A DNA stretch of 7,294 nucleotides from Myxococcales bacterium (GTDB lineage Bacteria; Myxococcota; Myxococcia; Myxococcales; Myxococcaceae): assembly GCA_009885595.1 (NCBI GenBank), contig VFKJ01001255.1, positions 1 through 7,294 on the forward strand, given 5' to 3'. Shown here in pieces: positions 1 to 4,740 of the stretch (its first letter is position 1; every line of letters begins with the position of its first letter). Made by a program: the position numbers and the translations under genes. A model generated the notes under the pieces. That model ran no database searches and was not told the origin of the DNA. It saw nothing but the letters and a program-made list of their open reading frames with translations.

Positions 1-59
1 AGCAGCAGGGTGTTGCGGAACATGGTGGTGGTTCTCATGGGGAGGGGTGCAGAGGTCAT
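1..59 (-). CDS. 5' end of an unidentified gene downstream of the TetR gene (partial)
   Basis: Only the first 19 codons are visible; the gene continues off the left edge. The ATG overlaps the TGA stop of the TetR gene by 4 nt (ATGA), and the sequence AAGGAGGT sits 3 nt upstream of it, so translation is probably coupled to the repressor. The visible peptide begins MTSAPLPMRTTTMFRNTLLL, which looks like the start of a signal peptide or first membrane helix. In-frame ATGs at 38 and 23 are alternative starts, but neither has a comparable ribosome binding site. TetR genes placed first in an operon often control efflux components (RND adaptor, MMPL or ABC permease). That is family knowledge only; the product cannot be named from this fragment. 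Confidence 0.6.
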   Translation of the reverse strand, partial: MTSAPLPMRTTTMFRNTLL

Positions 60-676
60 GCGACCTCCTTGTGGCCGCGCCGCTTGCCCTTGGTGGGCGC
101 GAGGGCGCGGGTGAACAGCTGAACGAGGTCGCCCAGGTACTCGCGGTTGCTGCGGGTCGAGTAGTGCACCTTGGCGACGTGCGAGGTGAAGGCGCGGGTC
201 TGAATGGCGCCGAGCAGGGCGGTGGCCACGCTCTCGGGCGCCTCGGTCTCGATGAGCCCCTGCTCGCAGGCCTTCTCCAGCCAGCGGGAGATGGCGCGAA
301 TGGCGTGCACCGGGGCGTTGCGTTTGCCCTCGAAGATCTTCTCGTGGGGTACGCCGCTCTCCCGAAGCGCGCTCACGCAGGGGATGACGCTCTCGAAGGC
401 GAGCCAGATGCGCTCGACGTGTTCACCCAGCTGCACGTCGAGCGGGCGCTCGTCGGGGCCGCGATCGAAGTCGGCCATCCACTGCGGGGCGTCGGGCGGC
501 TGCAGCGCCTTGAGCATCAGCTCCTGCCGGGTGCCGAAGCGCTTGAGCAGGGCGGGTGAGGTGACCCCCAGGCGCTCAGCCACCACGTCGAGCGACACGT
601 TCGCCCCGCGCTCGAGCACGCACGCTCGCATCGTGGTGAGGATCTGCTCGTCTGTGACCAACCGGGGCCGGGCCAT
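56..676 (-). CDS. TetR/AcrR-family transcriptional repressor
   Basis: A 206-residue cytoplasmic protein of usual TetR length. The N-terminal DNA-binding domain (about residues 8-55) has the family pattern: a first helix around DEQILTTMRACVLERG, then the helix-turn-helix at about 28-48 (SLDVVAERLGVTSPALLKRF), followed by GTRQELM. Residues from about 60 onward form the variable, helical ligand-binding and dimerisation part, so the ligand cannot be read. The basic tail (KGKRRGHK) is partly shaped by the ribosome binding site of the next gene. The ATG at 676 is chosen because the HTH lies at normal distance from it and an inverted repeat ends only 8 nt upstream. The gene overlaps the next one by 4 nt, and the repeat suggests that it represses itself and that gene. 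No strong Shine-Dalgarno sequence precedes the start. The family call is secure; the target is inferred. Confidence 0.93.
   Translation of the reverse strand: MARPRLVTDEQILTTMRACVLERGANVSLDVVAERLGVTSPALLKRFGTRQELMLKALQPPDAPQWMADFDRGPDERPLDVQLGEHVERIWLAFESVIPCVSALRESGVPHEKIFEGKRNAPVHAIRAISRWLEKACEQGLIETEAPESVATALLGAIQTRAFTSHVAKVHYSTRSNREYLGDLVQLFTRALAPTKGKRRGHKEVA
63..70 (-). promoter_or_regulatory. Ribosome binding site inside the end of the TetR gene
   Basis: On the minus strand this reads AAGGAGGT, a near-perfect Shine-Dalgarno sequence. It is made from the Lys-Glu-Val codons just before the last Ala of the TetR protein. Only 3 nt separate it from the ATG at 59 (4 nt counted from the GGAGG core), a short but workable spacing. 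It decides the start of the downstream gene and suggests translational coupling. Confidence 0.65.
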
Positions 677-684
677 GGCGGTTC

Positions 685-704
685 GTTAGTAAGTTCAAAC
701 TAAC
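685..704 (-). promoter_or_regulatory. Probable TetR operator (20-bp inverted repeat)
   Basis: On the minus strand this reads GTTAGTTTGAACTTACTAAC. The outer six bases on each side (GTTAGT/ACTAAC) are perfect inverted repeats, and an inner G/C pair also matches. A second, off-centre repeat, AGTT-TG-AACT, is nested inside. The site is 8 nt upstream of the TetR start codon and is AT-rich against a GC-rich background. Length, symmetry and position match TetR-family operators, so autoregulation is the simplest reading. Binding itself is inferred. Confidence 0.75.
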
Positions 705-714
705 CTCCGCGCAA
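686..714 (-). promoter_or_regulatory. Possible promoter of the TetR operon, overlapping the operator
   Basis: The minus strand has TTGCGC (709-714), a 17-nt spacer and TACTAA (686-691), a weak sigma-70-like pair with ideal spacing. The -10 box lies inside the inverted repeat, so repressor binding would block polymerase. Transcription would begin around 679-680, only a few bases before the ATG at 676, giving a nearly leaderless message. This would fit the absence of a Shine-Dalgarno sequence. Each box matches only about half of the consensus, so this is tentative. Confidence 0.35.
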
Positions 715-778
715 TGGAGACTTGGGGATGGGCGCGACCAGAACCGGTGCTGCAGCCCTGTAACTTCAGAGATCCCGC

Positions 779-1978
779 CTATTTGGGTGGTCGTGAAGAA
801 GTGTTGAGCCCGCCCGGCGCCGCGAAGGGTTTGGCCACCATCACGCTGAAGAGCAGCTCGGTCACCGTAGAGCGGCCGACGCCCGTGCCTTCGATGAGCT
901 TCATCGCCAAGCGGGACGCGCCGTCTTCGCGCGAGAGACCTGTGGCGAAACCCGACGAGCCCAGCAGGTGCTGCCAGCTCCCGTCGGGAAGGTGCTCGCG
1001 TGCGTCGAGGGCGCGCCCGAGGAGCTCGCCTGGGCAGGGCCTGGTCTTTCGCCACGCAGAAAAGTCGGCGGTGAACTCGGGGTAGTTCTCCTGCACGGGG
1101 GGACCGACCTCGAGCACCAGCAGGGTCTGTGCCGCGGCGGCGCAGCGGGAAGCGGGCGCGAGCTTGGGGAGGAAGCGCTCGCGTTGGGCCTTCGGCACCC
1201 AGGGGTGCCAGAGGAAGGCCGAGGCGAGGCGGGCTGCGCGCAGGGCCTCGAGCTCGGCGCTCTTCGTGCCCAGCTCCGGGTGGCCGGCGGCGTCGAGCGC
1301 GGCGCGGGTTCGCTCGAGCACGGCGACGCCCACCAGCTGATCGAGCACGAAGGGGCGGCCGAGCAGGGCGCGGGCGAAGGCGGTGACGTCTTCCACCGCG
1401 GCCTCGAGCGCGCCGGTGCGCTGGCCGTCGAGCAGGCGCAGCAACGCGAGCCCGCGCACCTGCGTGAACGAGAGCGCCGGCGCTTCCATGAAGGACCCGT
1501 TCACGTCGAAGAACTCGAAGGGGGTGCCCGCGGCGGCGCTCCAGTCGTCGTGACCGCGCAGCTGCGCCATCCACGAGAGATCGCGGGCCACCACCGGCGC
1601 GGCGTCGGCCTTCACCAGCAGCTGGGGGCCGAGGGTCTCCAGCGCGGCGAGGGTGTCGTCGTCGAGGGGCGCGGGCGCGTCTTTGCACCGCTCCAGGTGG
1701 TGCAGCACCGGGGGCGACTCGCCGGTCCAGCGCAGGTGGCAGCCGAGCCCGGGCGGGGTGGGGGCGCCCAGGGTGCTCCACGCCGCGGCGGCCGTGAGGT
1801 GGGCGTCGAAGGCGTCGGCGTTCTCTTCCCAGTCGGCCACCAACTGGCGGCGCACCGGCTCGGCCTGGTTGGTGCGCACCGAGTGCGCGAGCCAGACCAG
1901 GGCGAGGAAGCCCGAGAGCAAGAGGCCCAGCGCGAGCACGGCGAAGGCGAGGGAGAGGCGCTTGAGGATGCGGGGCAC
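779..1978 (-). CDS. Membrane-anchored protein of unknown function (399 aa)
   Basis: I do not recognise the family. The protein begins with a short basic segment (MPRILKR) and one strong hydrophobic helix at about residues 8-32, the pattern of an uncleaved signal anchor. The rest (about 365 residues) would then lie in the periplasm. It is rich in Ala, Leu and Arg and looks mostly helical, with four cysteines (C80, C98, C279, C315) that could form disulfides and a Trp/Pro-rich patch WHPWVPK near 257-263. The GTG at 1978 is preferred: an in-frame TGA lies only two codons upstream, and a later start would damage the anchor. No good Shine-Dalgarno sequence is visible. It follows the M48 protease gene by 57 nt on the same strand with no obvious terminator between, so co-transcription is plausible. 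A role linked to the neighbouring envelope proteases is inferred from position only. G/C-rich third positions support real coding. Confidence 0.8.
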   Translation of the reverse strand: MPRILKRLSLAFAVLALGLLLSGFLALVWLAHSVRTNQAEPVRRQLVADWEENADAFDAHLTAAAAWSTLGAPTPPGLGCHLRWTGESPPVLHHLERCKDAPAPLDDDTLAALETLGPQLLVKADAAPVVARDLSWMAQLRGHDDWSAAAGTPFEFFDVNGSFMEAPALSFTQVRGLALLRLLDGQRTGALEAAVEDVTAFARALLGRPFVLDQLVGVAVLERTRAALDAAGHPELGTKSAELEALRAARLASAFLWHPWVPKAQRERFLPKLAPASRCAAAAQTLLVLEVGPPVQENYPEFTADFSAWRKTRPCPGELLGRALDAREHLPDGSWQHLLGSSGFATGLSREDGASRLAMKLIEGTGVGRSTVTELLFSVMVAKPFAAPGGLNTSSRPPK

Positions 1979-2036
1979 GCGTCAGGGTTTGCCGTACGCC
2001 CACTCCGTTGGCCAGCCCTGCCTTCCACTCACGGCT

Positions 2037-3062
2037 TCAAGGGGAGAGCGGCGCGAGCAGCTTGCTCAAGTCGGGCTTGGCGGTGCCGACCGCGATGTCC
2101 TTCAACTCTCCCTCGCGCAGCGCTTGCAGCTTCATCGCCCGCTCGGCAGCCTCGGGATGCTTGGGCATCGAGGTGTTGGCGAGGAACCTCTCGTACTCGA
2201 TCGGGTCGTAGCCGGCGAAGGACAGCAGCTCGAGGGCGGCCTTGTCGTGCGCGAACTCGGCGGCGTTGTCGGTGCCCATCAGCATCGTCATCAGCACCGC
2301 GTCGAGGAGGAACTTCTTGAAGCCACCATCGGACTTGTCGAGGTCGACCTCACCGTCGAACCCCTGGGCAAAGCGCGCCAGCTCAGCGGTGGCCGGGCTT
2401 TGCTGTCCGGCCTTCAGCATGGCCGCGGCGGACTTCGCCACGAGGCACTGCGAGTACCTCGCCTGCACGTACTGGCCGAGCATGTCCTTCTTCACCACGT
2501 GAGCGATCTCGTGCCCGAGCACCCCTGCCAGCTGCGCTTCGTTGGTGAGCTTCTTGAGCAGGCCGGTGGTGACGAAGACGAAGCCGCCCGGCGCGCTGAA
2601 GGAATTCGGGGTGTCGTTCTCGATTACGCCGAAGACCCAGGGCACCTCGGGGCGCGCGGAGTAGCGGGCGAGGTGCTTGCCCACCACCGCCACGTGCGCG
2701 CTCAGCGCGTTCTTCTTTCCCTCGGGCAGGACGATGAGCTTGCGCTCTGCGAGCTCCTTCTCGAGCTTGAGCGGATCGGTCTGGGTGGCGCCGTCCAGGT
2801 AGAACCGCCCGCTCTTCGCGGCGAGGGTGACGGCGAGCTCGGTGCCGATGGCGCGCTCTTCAGCCCACCCCGGTGCGCGGGTGCGCTGGGGCTCGCACGC
2901 CCGGCGGGCGGTCTCCTGCGCGGCCTGCATCTCCAGCATCATGTTCTGCATCTGGGCCGACTCGGCCCTGGCACTCGCCCTGGAGGCGCCCGGGTCTCCC
3001 GCACTGATCAGAGGTGCACAGCCGACGACACACAGGGCGGCGACGAAGCAGGCGTGGCGCAA
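2037..3062 (-). CDS. M48-family zinc metalloprotease, lipoprotein (LoiP/BepA-like), paralogue 1
   Basis: A 341-residue predicted periplasmic metallopeptidase. A short lipoprotein signal (MRHACFVAALCVVGC) ends in a good lipobox, V-V-G-C, with C15 as the lipidated residue. The zinc motif HEIAH is at 184-188 (catalytic E185), and the third ligand is probably E269 in EFAHD, followed by LELLSFAGYDP as usual for M48. The HP...R segment near 302-308 matches the conserved C-terminal active-site region. The EFAHD sequence is less canonical than the usual ExxAD. The start is TTG at 3062, supported by GGGAG 5 nt upstream and by the signal peptide, which any later start would lose. The Ala after the lipid cysteine gives no inner-membrane retention signal, so an outer-membrane anchor is likely. 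The family degrades or repairs misfolded envelope proteins; the substrate here is unknown. It is clearly related to the next gene upstream, which suggests tandem duplication. A terminator lies just before it, so it needs readthrough or its own promoter. Confidence 0.92.
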   Translation of the reverse strand: MRHACFVAALCVVGCAPLISAGDPGASRASARAESAQMQNMMLEMQAAQETARRACEPQRTRAPGWAEERAIGTELAVTLAAKSGRFYLDGATQTDPLKLEKELAERKLIVLPEGKKNALSAHVAVVGKHLARYSARPEVPWVFGVIENDTPNSFSAPGGFVFVTTGLLKKLTNEAQLAGVLGHEIAHVVKKDMLGQYVQARYSQCLVAKSAAAMLKAGQQSPATAELARFAQGFDGEVDLDKSDGGFKKFLLDAVLMTMLMGTDNAAEFAHDKAALELLSFAGYDPIEYERFLANTSMPKHPEAAERAMKLQALREGELKDIAVGTAKPDLSKLLAPLSP

Positions 3063-3067
3063 AGGAG

Positions 3068-3072
3068 CTCCC
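3068..3072 (-). promoter_or_regulatory. Ribosome binding site supporting a TTG start
   Basis: The minus strand reads GGGAG, 5 nt before the TTG at 3062. With the intact lipoprotein signal it supports this rare start codon for the first M48 paralogue. It lies only a few bases beyond the T-rich tail of the terminator. Confidence 0.5.
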
Positions 3073-3080
3073 GGCTGAGG

Positions 3081-3118
3081 AAAAGAAAGAGGGGCCCGCG
3101 CTGACGAGCACGGGCCCC
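3081..3118 (-). terminator. Rho-independent terminator after the cyclase-SH3-M48 operon
   Basis: On the minus strand GGGGCCCG (3118-3111) pairs perfectly with CGGGCCCC (3098-3091). The stem continues after one mismatch with three more pairs (GCT/AGC, 3102-3100 with 3109-3107) and closes on a 4-nt loop. It is followed directly by TCTTTCTTTT (3090-3081), the expected T-rich tail. It begins 26 nt after the TAA of the upstream M48 gene. The orientation is unambiguous, because the plus strand has no T-run after the stem. It separates the two M48 paralogues transcriptionally, though partial readthrough is possible. Confidence 0.85.
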
Positions 3119-3144
3119 GGGGGTATGCCAGAGAATGAAGGCCC

Positions 3145-4221
3145 TTACTTCTTCACGATGGGCGCGAACGGCTTGGCGACGTCGGGCTTGGCGGTGCCCG
3201 TCGCGAACGGGGCCAGCTCGCCCGTACGCAGGCTCTTCAGCTTCGTCACGCGGTCGTTGGTCTGCGGGTGCGTGCTCGCCGACTTGATCTCGCCACCGAT
3301 CTTGGCGAGGAAGTTCTCGTACTCCGACGCGTCGTACCCGGCGAAGGAGACGAGCTCGAGGGCCGTCTTGTCGGCCTGGTACTCATCTGAGGCCGGGTTG
3401 CCGTCGCCGTTGAGAATGAGGGCGACCGCGTCGACGAACCAGACCACGAAGGCACCGTCGGCCTTGTCGAGATCGAAGTTGTCGAAGTACTTCGCGAACT
3501 CGGCCAGCTCCTTGCCACCCACCGGGACCACCGAGGCGCCCTTGTCGATGAGGTACGCCATCGACTTGGTGATCTCGCACTGCTGCGCCTTCTGGGTGCG
3601 GTAGCGGGTGAGGGCGTGCTTGTGGATGACGTGACCGATTTCGTGCGCGAGCACGCCGGCCAGCTGGCCTTCGTTGGTCATCTTGCGCATCAGCCCGCTG
3701 GTCAAGATGACGTAGCCGCCCGGGGCGCTGTAGGCGTTGAGGGTGTCGTTCTCGATCACCGCAAACGTCCACGGGAGATCCGGCCGCGCCGAGTAGCGGG
3801 CCAGGTTCTTGCCGACCACGCTCAGGTAGGCGGTGAGGTCGTTCTTGGGGCTGTCGGGCAGGGTGACCTTCTTCGAGGGGTCAGTGGCGCTCGCCTTGAC
3901 GCGCTCCGCGAGGATCTTGGGGCTCTTTTCGGTCATCCCATCGATGACCAGCCCGCCGTTCTCGTTGACCATCTTGAGGGCGACCACGCCACCCATGGCG
4001 CGCTCTTCGTCCCACCCCACCTCGGCCTTCCGAATGGGGTCGCACTGCGCCTTCGCGTAGGCAGACGAGTCTTCCTTGAGCTTCGCGGCAGCCGCGAGGT
4101 CAGCGGCGCCCGCGTTGGCGATCGCGTTCATGTTGCCGCTCTTGGCGGCGTTGAAGAGCGCGCAGCCAGAGCCGGCAGTGGCCAATGACGACAGCACGAT
4201 GATCTGGACGAGGTTCTTCAC
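3145..4221 (-). CDS. M48-family zinc metalloprotease, probable lipoprotein (LoiP/BepA-like), paralogue 2
   Basis: A 358-residue exported metallopeptidase. The N-terminus MKNLVQIIVLSSLATAGSGC is a signal peptide with C20 as likely lipid site, but the lipobox (G-S-G-C) is atypical because -3 is usually Leu, Val or Ala. Simple secretion is therefore the alternative. HEIGH at 193-197 holds the zinc histidines and catalytic E194; E280 in EYQAD is the third ligand, with ALELVSFAGYD after it and THPQTNDR near 318-324 as the C-terminal M48 motif. All catalytic features are intact. The GTG at 4221 is chosen because GGAGG sits 6 nt upstream and the start overlaps the stop of the SH3-like gene (GTGA), which implies translational coupling. 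It shares long similar stretches with paralogue 1 (LARYSARP, GVIENDT/AVIENDT, SAPGG, GTAKPD) and two matching cysteines. Envelope protein quality control is the family role; the coupling to a cyclase operon is the unusual part. Confidence 0.93.
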   Translation of the reverse strand: MKNLVQIIVLSSLATAGSGCALFNAAKSGNMNAIANAGAADLAAAAKLKEDSSAYAKAQCDPIRKAEVGWDEERAMGGVVALKMVNENGGLVIDGMTEKSPKILAERVKASATDPSKKVTLPDSPKNDLTAYLSVVGKNLARYSARPDLPWTFAVIENDTLNAYSAPGGYVILTSGLMRKMTNEGQLAGVLAHEIGHVIHKHALTRYRTQKAQQCEITKSMAYLIDKGASVVPVGGKELAEFAKYFDNFDLDKADGAFVVWFVDAVALILNGDGNPASDEYQADKTALELVSFAGYDASEYENFLAKIGGEIKSASTHPQTNDRVTKLKSLRTGELAPFATGTAKPDVAKPFAPIVKK

Positions 4222-4721
4222 TTGCCACCTCCGAGTTCCTTGCTCTTCATGGCGATCGCTTCAGGGCCCGACTTGGTCTTGTTGTGCTCTTCCACGTAGA
4301 TGACCATCGCTGCCGATTCCTCGGCGGTCCCCTTCTTGGTCTCGGAGTACTTGATGGCCGCCGGCGTGAGGGCCTTGGTGGCCGCGCCGGAAGAGGCGAA
4401 GGCCTGGGCGGACATCGGCTTGCCGGTCGAGGCGTCGATCTCCTGGGCAGGCTTGTTGGGCGAGAGGTTGGTCATCAGCACGAAGCCCTTCTTTCCGCCC
4501 GAGGAGATCTCGTGGAAGGTCTTGTCCTTCTCGGAGGCGCCGTTCCAGATCACTTCGGCGCCCGGCTGCAGGGTGACGACCGCCTTGGCGTCAGCCTTGG
4601 GGTCCTTGAGCACCTTGGTGTCCTTCGACTTGATGTACAGGGTGCCGCCCTTGGCGACTGCCCATGCTCCGCTCGCGCCGATCAGCGCGATGGCGGCCAA
4701 TGCCCGAATGCCACTTTTCAT
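4218..4721 (-). CDS. Exported protein with bacterial SH3-like (SH3b) domain
   Basis: A 167-residue protein. The signal peptide MKSGIRALAAIALIGASGAW is followed by likely signal peptidase I cleavage near AWA (residues 19-21). Residues about 26-88 resemble a bacterial SH3 domain: a beta-rich start (TLYIKSKDTKVLKDPKAD), then AVVTLQPGAEV, a turn of charged residues and GKKGFVLMTNLS, the usual closing G-(W/F)-V strand. The C-terminal half is helical and charged, without a known domain. Such domains bind peptides or cell-wall material, so a periplasmic binding role is plausible; no catalytic residues are seen. An earlier in-frame start at 4838 was not used: it would lie inside the cyclase gene and bury the signal peptide, while the ATG at 4721 has GGAGG 4 nt upstream. 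It lies 19 nt after the cyclase stop and overlaps the M48 start by 4 nt, so it may bind or present substrate for one of them (inference). Confidence 0.85.
   Translation of the reverse strand: MKSGIRALAAIALIGASGAWAVAKGGTLYIKSKDTKVLKDPKADAKAVVTLQPGAEVIWNGASEKDKTFHEISSGGKKGFVLMTNLSPNKPAQEIDASTGKPMSAQAFASSGAATKALTPAAIKYSETKKGTAEESAAMVIYVEEHNKTKSGPEAIAMKSKELGGGK
4228..4232 (-). promoter_or_regulatory. Ribosome binding site embedded in the SH3-like gene, for M48 paralogue 2
   Basis: The minus strand reads GGAGG, 6 nt before the GTG at 4221. It is encoded within the Gly-Gly-Gly-Lys tail of the SH3-like protein. It fixes the GTG start and, with the 4-nt GTGA overlap, points to coupled translation. 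Confidence 0.75.
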
Positions 4722-4725
4722 GTTG

Positions 4726-4730
4726 CCTCC
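4726..4730 (-). promoter_or_regulatory. Ribosome binding site for the SH3-like protein
   Basis: The minus strand reads GGAGG, 4 nt before the ATG at 4721, within the 19-nt gap after the cyclase stop codon. It decides the start at the signal peptide rather than the longer in-frame alternative at 4838. Confidence 0.7.
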
Positions 4731-4740
4731 GATGAGTAGG

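Noticed and set aside
705..778. Possible terminator after the 399-aa gene
   Set aside because: Short palindromes such as GCTGCAGC and ACCGGT occur, but there is no stem with a usable loop and no T-run.
576..2003. Long minus-strand open frame of 475 codons across the TetR start, the intergenic gap and the 399-aa gene
   Set aside because: Its translation is dominated by Arg, Pro, Ala and Gly, as expected for a wrong frame in GC-rich DNA. It overlaps two genes with better support.
968..3104. Long plus-strand open frames (968-2320 and 1653-3104)
   Set aside because: They are antisense to the 399-aa and M48 genes, have low-complexity composition and no domain. GC-rich DNA lacks stops in these frames.
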